From: Micromonospora pisi
GTDB taxonomy: Bacteria; Actinomycetota; Actinomycetes; Mycobacteriales; Micromonosporaceae
Assembly: GCF_003633685.1 (NCBI RefSeq)
Contig: NZ_RBKT01000001.1
Coordinates: 6,696,001-6,760,000, forward strand
DNA: 64,000 nt
Direction of reading: 5' to 3'
In this document: piece by piece, positions 8,064 to 16,456 of the stretch
How the letters are laid out: each line of letters opens with the position of its first letter
How positions within the stretch are numbered: position 1 is the stretch's first letter
Made by a program: the position numbers and the translations under genes
The notes under the pieces: generated by a model
Databases searched by the model: none
Told to the model about the DNA's origin: nothing
Seen by the model: the letters and a program-made list of their open reading frames with translations, nothing else

Positions 8064-8909
8064 CTACTTGACGGCGCCGGCGGTGAATCCCCGGACCAGC
8101 CAGCGCTGGCCGAAGATGACCAGCAGCAGGGTGGGCACCAGCGTGATGGTGATGCCCGCGAGCAGCACCGCTGGACTGCCGCCCTCGTTGTCCTTCAACG
8201 CGAAGACGGCGGTCTGGAGGGTGTTCAGGGAGTTGTTGCTGGAAGAGATGATCAAGGGCCAGAAGTACATGTTCCAGCCCTGTAGGAACGACCAGACCGC
8301 GATCGCGGTGATCGCCGGCCGGGTGCCCGGCAGCAGGATGGTGAAGAGGAAACGCAGGTGTCCGCAGCCGTCGATCACCGCCGCCTCCCGCAGTTCGCGG
8401 GGGAACTGGAGGAACGCCTGACGGAGCAGGAACACCCCGAACCCGTTGGCCAGGAACGGCAACACCAGGCTGAGCCGGCTGTCGTTGATCCCGAGCGACC
8501 GGATGAAGAGCGCGTTCGGCACCACGATCGACTCGTACGGCACCATGATCGTGCCGAGGAAGACCCAGAACAGCGGCCGGCGCAGCGGCGTACGCATGAA
8601 CACCAGCGCGTACGCGGCCAGGCACGAGGTGACCACGTGACCGGCCATGATGACCAGACCGACGAAGAGTGAGTTGGCGAAGGCCGGTGCCAACGGCACG
8701 ACCGGCTGGTTCCACGCCTTGACGTAGCTCTCCACGGTCCAGTGCCCGCTGAACAACTGCGGTGGCTGGTGCAGCAGCGCGCTGGACGGGAGGAACCCGC
8801 CGAGTACGGTCAGCAGCACCGGGAAGAGCAGCAGCACGGCCGCGATCACGAGCCACAGGTAGGTGAGAATGGTCGGGGCGGTCCCCGGCCTGGTCGCTCG
8901 ACCGGTCAC
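8064..8909 (-). CDS. Carbohydrate ABC transporter permease (MalG/UgpE-like)
   Basis: 281 aa with six transmembrane helices. The EAA loop that contacts the ATPase is visible as ELREAAVIDGCGHLRFLFTILLPGTRP. FLGTIMVPYESIVVPNALFIRSLGI is a conserved CUT1 stretch. The GTG start overlaps the TGA of the first permease (GTGA), so the two membrane subunits are made in a 1:1 coupled way. The solute-binding protein follows 37 nt downstream. Confidence 0.87.
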   Translation of the reverse strand: MTGRATRPGTAPTILTYLWLVIAAVLLLFPVLLTVLGGFLPSSALLHQPPQLFSGHWTVESYVKAWNQPVVPLAPAFANSLFVGLVIMAGHVVTSCLAAYALVFMRTPLRRPLFWVFLGTIMVPYESIVVPNALFIRSLGINDSRLSLVLPFLANGFGVFLLRQAFLQFPRELREAAVIDGCGHLRFLFTILLPGTRPAITAIAVWSFLQGWNMYFWPLIISSSNNSLNTLQTAVFALKDNEGGSPAVLLAGITITLVPTLLLVIFGQRWLVRGFTAGAVK

Positions 8910-9961
8910 CGGTAATGCACCCGCCTCTCCAGGACACCGAACTGGACGGTGGCGATCAGTACGCCCACCACCAGCAGGACCAGGCCCTGCGCGCTGGCCA
9001 GCCCGAAGTTGCTGTTGTTGTTGTGGAACGCGTTGTCGAAGATCGAATAGACCAGCGTCCGGGTCTGCCCGTTCGGGCCGCCGTCGGTGATGATCTGCAC
9101 CTGGCCGAGCGCCTGGAGTGCGCTCAGGGTGGTCGTCACGACGGCGAAGAAGAGGCTCGGTGAGGTCATCGGCAGCACGATGCTGAAGAACTGCCGCAGC
9201 CCGCCCGCCCCGTCGATCCGGGCCGCCTCCAGGATCTCCTCGTCCACCCCGGCCAGTCCGGCGCTGATCACCAGCAGGTTGAAGCCGGAGACCATCCAGA
9301 CCGTCACCCCGGCGACCGTGATCATGGCCCAGGTGGGGTCGGTGGTCCAGTCCGGCGCCGGGATGCCGACCAGGCCGAGTGCCCAGTTCACCGGGGAGAT
9401 GCCGGGGTTGAGCATGATCAGCCAGACCACGCTGGCGGCCGACGCGGAGTAGGCGAAGGGAAGCGCGAAGGCGGTGCGGAAGATCTTCATACCGGGCAGT
9501 CGCTGGGTCAGCGGTGCCGCGATCGCCAGTGGCAGCAGCACGCCCGGTACCACCACCAGCAGCACGAAGACGAAGGTCTGCCCGAGCAGACCGCCGAACG
9601 TCGGAGTGAAGAGTTCGGCGAAGTGTGCCAAGCCGACCGACCGGGTCGGGTTGCCGAGGATGTCGTTGCCCCGGGTGGAGAGGTACACCGCCTGGAACAG
9701 CGGGAAGATCACGAAGACCCCGAGTCCGGCCAGGCCGGGAACCAGGAAGAGCAGGGCGAGTACCGCCTCGCGGGGGTTGCGGCCCCGGCCGCTCGCGGCG
9801 GGCTTGGGGGAGCTGCCAGCCGACACCGCGTCTGGCGGTTTCCTGCTGGTCACGGTTGGTGCGGTCACGAACGGTGAGCCTGCAACGGCCGGGCGTCCGG
9901 CCGGGGGAGTCGCGCTGGCGGGAAGGTTGCCGATTGTGGTCAACCGGGTGACGTAACCCAA
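8906..9961 (-). CDS. Carbohydrate ABC transporter permease (MalF/UgpA-like)
   Basis: 351 aa as drawn. Six helices begin near residue 70 (AVLALLFLVPGLAGLGVFVIFPLFQAVYLS) and the EAA loop reads EILEAARIDGAGGLRQFFSIVLPMTSP. The start is uncertain. TTG at 9961 gives a 65-residue Pro/Ala-rich extension before helix 1; GTG at 9868 would give a more usual N-terminus. It is the first gene of the transporter operon and lies 213 bp downstream of the GH9 cellulase on the same strand, separated by a strong hairpin. Confidence 0.85.
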   Translation of the reverse strand: MGYVTRLTTIGNLPASATPPAGRPAVAGSPFVTAPTVTSRKPPDAVSAGSSPKPAASGRGRNPREAVLALLFLVPGLAGLGVFVIFPLFQAVYLSTRGNDILGNPTRSVGLAHFAELFTPTFGGLLGQTFVFVLLVVVPGVLLPLAIAAPLTQRLPGMKIFRTAFALPFAYSASAASVVWLIMLNPGISPVNWALGLVGIPAPDWTTDPTWAMITVAGVTVWMVSGFNLLVISAGLAGVDEEILEAARIDGAGGLRQFFSIVLPMTSPSLFFAVVTTTLSALQALGQVQIITDGGPNGQTRTLVYSIFDNAFHNNNSNFGLASAQGLVLLVVGVLIATVQFGVLERRVHYR

Positions 9962-10075
9962 CGGATAGTAGTGATCGCTCCGTGGTTCTTTGGGTGACTA
10001 CTCCCAGCTCAAAGCCGCCTCAATGCCACCTGTGGACCTTCTGAGGTCACGTATAGTGACTCGTTTATTGATCAC

Positions 10076-10111
10076 AATAGGTGAGGGTGGCCGAATAGGT
10101 GAGGGTGGCCG
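10076..10111. repeat. Tandem 18-bp direct repeat
   Basis: Two perfect copies of AATAGGTGAGGGTGGCCG abut at 10076-10093 and 10094-10111. The second copy runs into the adjacent hairpin. It lies between the cellulase 3' end and the permease operon, upstream of the permeases. Confidence 0.7.
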
Positions 10112-10145
10112 ACCGCCATCTTGCCGATGATGGCGGTCGGCCACC
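10104..10145. terminator. Strong hairpin terminator behind the GH9 cellulase
   Basis: A perfect 17-bp stem (10104-10120 with 10129-10145; arm GGTGGCCGACCGCCATC) has an 8-nt loop. It lies 30 nt after the cellulase stop and should separate its mRNA from the ABC operon. Confidence 0.7.
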
Positions 10146-10174
10146 GTGGCCGGCCCTACGCCGAAGGCCCGCCG

Positions 10175-13100
10175 CTAGGTGCAGGCCACCCCGTTGACCG
10201 TGAACAGGCCGGGAGTCGGGTTGGCACCGCCGGTGGGCGTGGTGGCGTTCAGGCCGAAGGTGGCGCTGCCGCCGGGGGCGATCCGTCCGTTGTAGGTCTC
10301 GTTCCGGGCCGTGACCGTTGCGCCGGACTGCGTCGCCCGGGTCATCCACGCCTCCCGCAGCCGCTGGTCACCGGTGAAGGCGAAACCCGCCGTCCAACCG
10401 TTGATCGCGGTGGTGCCGGTGTTGGTGATGGTCACCTGCGCGGTGAAACCACCCCCGCCCTGCCAGGCGCCGTAGTTGACGTAACCGACCCGGCAGTTCG
10501 ACGCCGGGGGCGCGGTGGCGGCGCCCTGGTCGGCGAGGAACGAGGCGATCCAGGCGAGCGCCGAGTTCCAGTTGATCGCCACCTCGTTGGTCGCGTACGA
10601 GGCGATGTCGTCGACGTAGCAGAACATCGGGGCACAACCGGCGAGCAGGTTCGCCGCGAACGGATCGTCCAGACTGGCGTTCGCGCCACCGGCGATCGAG
10701 CCGGCCGGCGGATTCGGCGAGGACGGGTCGTACTGGTTGCCGAAGATCCGGCTGTGCTGGTTGCGGGACGCCTGCTCGCCCCAGCCGGTCACGTACGACT
10801 GGTTCAGCGCGTTGCGGCCGAAGATGTAGTCCATCCCCTGCACCGCGCCGTCACGGTAACGGGCGTTCCGGGTCAGGTCGTACGCCGTGGCGAGCACCAC
10901 CGCGTTGTTGATGATGTTGCTGTTGGCGCCCCAGAAGTAGCTGCCCGGCCCGCCCGGCATCGGCAGCCCGTACGCCTGGCCGGCGAGGGTGGTGAGGTAA
11001 CCGTCGGCGGCGCTGACCACCGAGGCCCGGATCCGGTCCCGCTCCTGCGGCGGCAGCCCACTCGGTACGGTCGCCAGGTCGAGCCGGCCGAGCGCCGCCG
11101 TGCTGCCCCAACCGAAACCGTTCGGGTCGAAGACGTTGCCGGTGTGGTGCGGTGAGGCGGTCAGGTCGGCCAGGTAGGCCGCCGCGCCGGTGCTCAGGTA
11201 CAGCTCGGCCGCGGCCCAGTAGAACTCGTCGCTGACGTCGCCGTCGCTGTACGCCCCACCGCCGTTGCCGTCCGTCGGGCTGGCGTGGACGGCGGGGTTG
11301 GCCTTCGCCGCCGCGTACGCGGTCCGGGCGGCGGTGCCGCACCGGGTGGCGAACGCCGGGTCGTACGGCGCGTAGAGCCGGGCGCACTGGGCGGCGGTCG
11401 CGGCCAGGTTGAGCGTCGCGGCGGTCGACGGCGGGTGCAGTTCCCGCAACTGCGGGTCGTCCTCGGGGGCGAGCGGCAGCCCGGTCCAGTTCTGGTCGTG
11501 CAGCTTGTGGTGGGCCATGCCGGCCTTCGGTTTGCCCGCCGGCACCTGCATGCGGAGCAGGAACTCCAGCTCCCAGCGGGCCTCGTCGAGGATGTCGGGC
11601 ACGCTGTTGCCGCGTTCGGGCACCCGCAGGGTGTTGTCGCCGAGTCCGGCGCCGAGGCCGGCGGTGGGTGCGGTCTTGGTCCGCTCGAAGGCGTTCAGGA
11701 GCTGGTAGGTGGCGATGCCGCCGTTGACCACGTACTTGCCGTGGTCGCCCGCGTCGTACCAGCCGCCCCGGGCGTCCAGCCGGTAGTCACAGACACCGGG
11801 CTGGCAGGGCACGTCGGTGTCGCCCTGGTTCGGCGCCACACCGAGGTGACCGGCGGGGCGGGCGTACTCCTCGCCGACCAGGGCGCCGTCGATGGCGATG
11901 CCGCTGCGCTGGATGTAGAAGAACTGGAGCGAGTCGGAGCGGAGCTGCTGGTAGATGGCACCGGAGATGTCGAACGGGTGGCTGGTTTCGCCGTCCGCCA
12001 CCAGCGTGTAGCCGGTGCCGACGGTCCGGTAGCCGGTGAAGTCGACACTCTGCACCCGCTGCCCGGAGGCGGCGTCGGTCCCGCGCGGGGTGGCGAGCCC
12101 CTGGGCGACCACCGCGCCGGTGGCGGACTTGAGCTGCCAGGGCAGCGGGTCAGTCGCCGGACTGACGATGGTGGCGTTCTTCGGGCCGCCGGGCAGGTAG
12201 CCGATCTGGTTCACCCGTACCCGGGGGCCGGTGTCCGGCACGTACGGCGGCTCCTCCTCGCCGCCGCGCAGGGAGACGTTGTCCAGGCAGAAGGTGTAAC
12301 CGGTGGTGTTGCCGCCGACCTGGAAGGCGACCTGGCCCAGCTCGGTGTCGGCGGTGGCGGTGAAGGTCCGGGTGATTCGCTGCGGGTCCGCGCCGAGTGG
12401 CACGTCCGCCACGAAGAACGAGGTGTACGGTTCCGCGCCGAGCTGCACCGCCGCGCGGACCGTCGCGCCGGGCGTGGCGGAGGCATCGAAGGCGAGGGTG
12501 TACGTGGACCCGGCGATCAGTGGCACGTCGTTCTGCCCCACTCCGCCGTCCCATGGGTTGGCGAGCCCGCCGGGTACGACCGAGCAGAGCCGTCCGTCCT
12601 GTACCCCTGTGCTGGTGGTGCCGTACGAGTACCAGCCGTCGGTGCCGTTGGCGAAGTCGCCGTTGGCGAGTTGCTCCGGTCCGGCCGGGTCGTCCGGCGG
12701 TTCGGTGGAGCCGTCGCTGGTCAGCGACACGTCGTCGAGACAGAAGGTGTACGGCTGGGCGCTGCCGCCGAGTTGGAAGGTGAGGGTGCCGTCGGTGGCG
12801 TCGAGGGTGCCGGTGAACTCGTAGGAGAGGTTCTGGGTGGTCGGGGTGAGCGACAGGTCCCGGGCCAGCACCGTGGTGTACGGCGCCTCGTTGAGCTGCA
12901 CGTTGGCCTTCACGGTGACCTCGGCGCTGGTCGAGGCGCGCAGCGTGAGCGCGTAACCGGCGCCGTCGGTCAGCGGGATGCCGTTGTGTCCGAGGCTGGC
13001 GTCCCAGGGGTTGGCCAGCCCGCCGGGAACCTCGGCGCAGAGCCGGCCGTCGACCACGGCGAGACTGAGGTTGTCCGTGGCCCACCAGGGGGCGGTGCCG

Positions 13101-13237
13101 CTGTCGAAGGTGCCGTTGACGATGTGTTCGGTGGGCGCGGCCTGTGCGGGGCTCGGCGCCGGTCCGATGAGGCTGACGGCGACGGCGGCCACGGCGAGGA
13201 GTGCGACGGCCCGCCGGTGGCGTCGGGGTCGGGTCAC
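10175..13237 (-). CDS. Secreted multimodular GH9 cellulase (CBM4/9 x2 - Ig-like - GH9 - CBM2)
   Basis: 1020 aa. In order: a signal peptide ending near PAQA (residue ~33); two CBM4/9-type modules (each with an NGTFDSG/NGDFANG start and an [16 protein letters not shown] end, about 35-170 and 185-325); the CelD-type Ig-like domain ([15 protein letters not shown]); the GH9 (alpha/alpha)6 catalytic domain with [13 protein letters not shown] (catalytic Asp), the His of RNQHSRIFG and catalytic Glu in [15 protein letters not shown]; and a C-terminal CBM2 with flanking Cys ([10 protein letters not shown] to VNGVACT). It hydrolyses beta-1,4-glucan outside the cell. GTG at 13237 follows GGAAGGAAG. Upstream lies a CebR box. 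Confidence 0.93.
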   Translation of the reverse strand: MTRPRRHRRAVALLAVAAVAVSLIGPAPSPAQAAPTEHIVNGTFDSGTAPWWATDNLSLAVVDGRLCAEVPGGLANPWDASLGHNGIPLTDGAGYALTLRASTSAEVTVKANVQLNEAPYTTVLARDLSLTPTTQNLSYEFTGTLDATDGTLTFQLGGSAQPYTFCLDDVSLTSDGSTEPPDDPAGPEQLANGDFANGTDGWYSYGTTSTGVQDGRLCSVVPGGLANPWDGGVGQNDVPLIAGSTYTLAFDASATPGATVRAAVQLGAEPYTSFFVADVPLGADPQRITRTFTATADTELGQVAFQVGGNTTGYTFCLDNVSLRGGEEEPPYVPDTGPRVRVNQIGYLPGGPKNATIVSPATDPLPWQLKSATGAVVAQGLATPRGTDAASGQRVQSVDFTGYRTVGTGYTLVADGETSHPFDISGAIYQQLRSDSLQFFYIQRSGIAIDGALVGEEYARPAGHLGVAPNQGDTDVPCQPGVCDYRLDARGGWYDAGDHGKYVVNGGIATYQLLNAFERTKTAPTAGLGAGLGDNTLRVPERGNSVPDILDEARWELEFLLRMQVPAGKPKAGMAHHKLHDQNWTGLPLAPEDDPQLRELHPPSTAATLNLAATAAQCARLYAPYDPAFATRCGTAARTAYAAAKANPAVHASPTDGNGGGAYSDGDVSDEFYWAAAELYLSTGAAAYLADLTASPHHTGNVFDPNGFGWGSTAALGRLDLATVPSGLPPQERDRIRASVVSAADGYLTTLAGQAYGLPMPGGPGSYFWGANSNIINNAVVLATAYDLTRNARYRDGAVQGMDYIFGRNALNQSYVTGWGEQASRNQHSRIFGNQYDPSSPNPPAGSIAGGANASLDDPFAANLLAGCAPMFCYVDDIASYATNEVAINWNSALAWIASFLADQGAATAPPASNCRVGYVNYGAWQGGGGFTAQVTITNTGTTAINGWTAGFAFTGDQRLREAWMTRATQSGATVTARNETYNGRIAPGGSATFGLNATTPTGGANPTPGLFTVNGVACT

Positions 13238-13318
13238 GGGGCTTCCTTCCGGTGGGGTGCGTGCCCGCGGTGACGCCGACTCGGCCGGTCCCGCGGCAAG
13301 GACATCGAGAGCCATGGT

Positions 13319-13372
13319 TGGGAGCGCTCCCAGTACAGCAGCGATGTTGCCAGGCCGTTTCCGGGCTGTCAA
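13319..13372 (-). promoter_or_regulatory. CebR-type operator with promoter of the GH9 cellulase gene
   Basis: A perfect 14-bp palindrome, TGGGAGCGCTCCCA (13319-13332), is the established operator of the LacI-family cellobiose repressor CebR in actinomycetes. On the minus strand a TTGACA (13372-13367) with a 17-nt spacer and CAACAT could be the -35/-10 pair. The operator would then overlap the transcription start, about 80 nt before the GTG. Confidence 0.75.
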
Positions 13373-13535
13373 TCAGTGATCCTGAATGTATCGGGTTGCC
13401 CCTTCGGGTGACGCGCTCCGCGACCATCGGTGGCACGATCGGCTAGCCGACAGCGGACGCGAGGCGTGACGGCTGTCCGGGCGCCGGCCAATGGGCCAAA
13501 ATGGATGGTTCCGACCATGATGATCGGGGGACAGG

Positions 13536-14543
13536 GTGACCGAGGCGGATGCGGGTGCCCGGCGCGCGTCGGTGGCCCGTGGGGCACGGCTGGTGGCCGT
13601 GCTCCTGAGCATCGTGGTGGCCGTGGCCGCGATCATCGTCACCGTGGTGCTCACCGGTCCGCCGTCGGAGCAGGACCTGCTCCGCGACGCGGGTGTGATC
13701 GGCAAGCGGCAACTGCTGATCGGCGTCAAGGACGACCAGCCGGGCATAGCCCTGCTCGACCGGGACACCGGCACCTTCTCCGGTTTCGACATCGACATCG
13801 CCTGGATGATCGCCGCCGACCTCGGCTTCCGACGCGACGACGTACGGTTCCTCGCCATCGAGAGCGAGGACCGGGCCAAGATGCAGGCGCGTACGGACGA
13901 GGGACAGTTCGTCACCGTCGACCTGGTGATCGCCTCGTACAGCATCACCGACGAACGGGAACAGCTCACCGGGGTGAGCTTCTCCGCGCCGTACCTGACC
14001 ACCGAGCAGTCGGTCATCACCCGCCGGGACTACGCCGGGCCGGTCGACACCCTGGTCGATCTCCGGGGCAAGCGGGTGTGCAGCCTCTCCACCGCCACCT
14101 CCGAGTCGCCCGCCGCCCGCGCCGGAGTCGAGCTGATCAGCAAGAAACGGATCAGTGAATGCGTCGACGCGCTGCTCAAGGGGGACGTGGAGGCGGTCAC
14201 CACGGACGCGGCCATCCTGGCCGGCTTTGTCGCCCAGCATCCGGAGCAGCTCTCGCACCATGACATCGGGCTGGACCCGTCCGAGAAGTACGGCGTCAAC
14301 ACCGGCGACAACGAGGCCCTGCGGGACCTGGTGAACCTGTCGCTGTACGACTCGCTCAACGATCCGCAGGATCACCGCTGGGAGGACGCGTACGACAAGC
14401 ACCTGCGTCCGGAGCAGCCGGTCAACCTGCCCCAACAGGTCGCGGTCGACCGGCAGCCGACGGTGGAGAAGGTGGAGGTACGGCGGTGGCCCTGGGAGAC
14501 GGCGGCGATCGGCGCGCGGGCGGTACCGGCGAACCGGCCGTAG
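13536..14543 (+). CDS. Membrane-anchored family 3 (amino-acid type) solute-binding-like protein
   Basis: 335 aa. One N-terminal transmembrane helix (LVAVLLSIVVAVAAIIVTVVL) without a lipobox is followed by a periplasmic-binding-protein type 3 domain: LLIGVKDDQPGIALLDRDTGTFSGFDIDIA, SYSITDEREQLTGVSFSAPYL and DLRGKRVCSLSTATSES. This matches GluB/GlnH glutamate-glutamine binders. GTG at 13536 is preceded by GGGGGACAGG. The next gene encodes a polytopic membrane protein that is not a recognisable ABC permease, and no ATPase is nearby, so a ligand-sensing role is as likely as uptake. Confidence 0.75.
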   Translation: MTEADAGARRASVARGARLVAVLLSIVVAVAAIIVTVVLTGPPSEQDLLRDAGVIGKRQLLIGVKDDQPGIALLDRDTGTFSGFDIDIAWMIAADLGFRRDDVRFLAIESEDRAKMQARTDEGQFVTVDLVIASYSITDEREQLTGVSFSAPYLTTEQSVITRRDYAGPVDTLVDLRGKRVCSLSTATSESPAARAGVELISKKRISECVDALLKGDVEAVTTDAAILAGFVAQHPEQLSHHDIGLDPSEKYGVNTGDNEALRDLVNLSLYDSLNDPQDHRWEDAYDKHLRPEQPVNLPQQVAVDRQPTVEKVEVRRWPWETAAIGARAVPANRP

Positions 14544-15619
14544 GCGATGCCGGTGATCCGGTTGTGGGTGGTGCCGGCGACCGTTCGGCGAGCGCCCGCC
14601 AGGCCCAGCACTGGCTGCTCACCGTTGTCCCGGCGTTTCCGTTGCTCCTGCTGGTGTTACGGCTCTGGCACCTGAGCCGGCAGGACCTTTCCACGATGCT
14701 GCTCCTGGTCCAGTACGTGAGCCCGCTCGGTCTGCTCAGCGCGTTGCTCATCACGCTGGTCTGGGTGCTGCCGCTGGCCGTCCTGGTGGTGGCCGCACTG
14801 GGCACCCTGCTCTGGGTCAGCGCCCCGGACCGGTTCGATCCGGAACGTTCCCTGCTGGCCCGCACCACCGTCCGGATACCCGACTGGGTCGTCATGGCGG
14901 CGGTGCTGCTGGCCCTGCTCACCTGGCAGCTCAGGTTCCTGCCCAGTCTGCTGATGCTGGCCCTGTCCATCCTGGGCCTGCGCACCCGACGCCGGTACGC
15001 CGACGACCGTCTCCGGGTGCGTCTGGTCTGCGTCGTGCTGCCGATCTGCGTGGCGTTGCTGGCAGGGTTCTGGCTGGCCCCGGCGGTGATCGACGCGGTG
15101 CGGGCCGGCGAGCTGGTCACGGTGGCGCTGCTCGGCGTACCGCTGCTGCTGGCCGTCTTCCTGACCGGCCCGATCCCGCGTCGGGTCGCCCCGCCGTTGA
15201 CCCGCTGGGTGCTGATCGCGGCGGCGCTCACCGCGCCGTTCGTGCTCGGTGCGATCTTCCTGCGGGCGCCGATCCTGCCGACCGTGGCGGTGGAGCTCCT
15301 CCCGGTCGGGGCGGCCGAGGGCGACCAGCCGGACACGGTGCTGATCGGTCGGGTGATCACGGTGGACGACCGCAACACCACCCTGCTGGACAGGCGGGGT
15401 CTGGTGCGCTTCGTCCGCAACGATCAGGTGTGGTCGCAGACGCTCTGTCCCGAGCTTGAACAGGTGCCGTACAGCGTCGTACGGGTGCGGGGCTGGCACG
15501 TGGAGGAGACCGCGCTGGAGTGGGCGATTCCGCGCCGTACGCCGGTCGACGCCGATCCGCGTTGCGCCGGCCGATTGGCCGAAATCCAGACCAACCCACA
15601 CCAATCCGTAACTCGATAA
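14486..15619 (+). CDS. Polytopic membrane protein of unknown function
   Basis: 377 aa. About seven transmembrane helices lie between residues 35 and 275, then an extracytoplasmic or cytoplasmic beta-rich domain of about 100 residues (VLIGRVITVDDRNTTLLDRRGLV and onward). I do not recognise the family. The gene starts inside the 3' end of the binding-protein gene (58-nt overlap); GTG at 14486 has AGGTGGAGGT at ideal spacing, which supports this start and translational coupling. It probably works together with the anchored binding protein. Confidence 0.7.
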   Translation: MALGDGGDRRAGGTGEPAVGDAGDPVVGGAGDRSASARQAQHWLLTVVPAFPLLLLVLRLWHLSRQDLSTMLLLVQYVSPLGLLSALLITLVWVLPLAVLVVAALGTLLWVSAPDRFDPERSLLARTTVRIPDWVVMAAVLLALLTWQLRFLPSLLMLALSILGLRTRRRYADDRLRVRLVCVVLPICVALLAGFWLAPAVIDAVRAGELVTVALLGVPLLLAVFLTGPIPRRVAPPLTRWVLIAAALTAPFVLGAIFLRAPILPTVAVELLPVGAAEGDQPDTVLIGRVITVDDRNTTLLDRRGLVRFVRNDQVWSQTLCPELEQVPYSVVRVRGWHVEETALEWAIPRRTPVDADPRCAGRLAEIQTNPHQSVTR

Positions 15620-15707
15620 CTACACAAGGTTAATTCGTGGTGTTTGTGGTTCGCTCACGGAGATCTACTAGAGACACGGTGCCCCCTCGCCTGGCAGGCT
15701 GCCTGCC

Positions 15708-16442
15708 ATGACCCTCAAGCTGCGTGCCGCGGCGGTGACCGATCGTGGCCTGATCCGGAGCGGAAACCAAGATTCCGTGCACACCGGTTCCTGGCTCGTC
15801 GCCGTCGCCGACGGCATGGGCGGCATGGCCGCTGGGGACCTGGCCAGCCGCATCGCGATCGAGACGATCGCCCCGCTCGACCAGCCGACCCCGGACGAGG
15901 ACCTGGTGGCGGTGCTGCGTGACGCGCTCGCCGAGGCAAGTGCCCGGATCCGTGCCGCGGTCGAGGCCGAGCCGACCCGGCAGGGCATGGGCACCACCCT
16001 CACCGCCCTGCTCTTCTCCGCCGCCGGCACCGGCCTCGCCCTGGCCCACATCGGCGACTCCCGGGCCTACCTGCTCCGCGACGGCATGTTCACCCAGGTC
16101 ACCCGTGACGACACCTTCGTACAGCTACTGGTCGACCAGGGCGTGATCGACGCCGAGCAGGCACGTAGTCACCCCCGGCGGGCAGTGGTCACCCAGGCCC
16201 TCCAGGGCGAACCGGCGAATCCGGCGTACGCCACCGCCACTCCGGTGGCGGGGGACCGGTGGCTGCTCTGCTCCGACGGGCTCTCCAACGTCGTCCGCTC
16301 CGACTCGCTGGCCGAGGCGCTCCACTCCTACCCGGACCGCGACGCCTGCGCCAAGCGACTGGTCGACCTGGCCCTGCGGGCCGGTGGGCCGGACAACATC
16401 ACCGTCGTGGTGGCCGACGTCGTCGACGAAGACGACCGCTGA
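15708..16442 (+). CDS. PP2C-family protein serine/threonine phosphatase
   Basis: 244 aa, a catalytic-domain-only PP2C (PstP/Stp type). Metal-binding motifs are in order: RSGNQDSV, VADGMGGMAAGDLAS, GTTLTALLF, AHIGDSRAYLLRDG, SDGLSNVV and GGPDNITVVVADV. It removes phosphate from Ser/Thr of proteins in the cytoplasm, opposing Hanks-type kinases; none is encoded nearby. A CAGGCT hexamer 7 nt before the ATG and no Shine-Dalgarno suggest a leaderless mRNA. It converges with hrpB. Confidence 0.9.
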   Translation: MTLKLRAAAVTDRGLIRSGNQDSVHTGSWLVAVADGMGGMAAGDLASRIAIETIAPLDQPTPDEDLVAVLRDALAEASARIRAAVEAEPTRQGMGTTLTALLFSAAGTGLALAHIGDSRAYLLRDGMFTQVTRDDTFVQLLVDQGVIDAEQARSHPRRAVVTQALQGEPANPAYATATPVAGDRWLLCSDGLSNVVRSDSLAEALHSYPDRDACAKRLVDLALRAGGPDNITVVVADVVDEDDR

Positions 16443-16456
16443 CCCGGTTCACGGGA

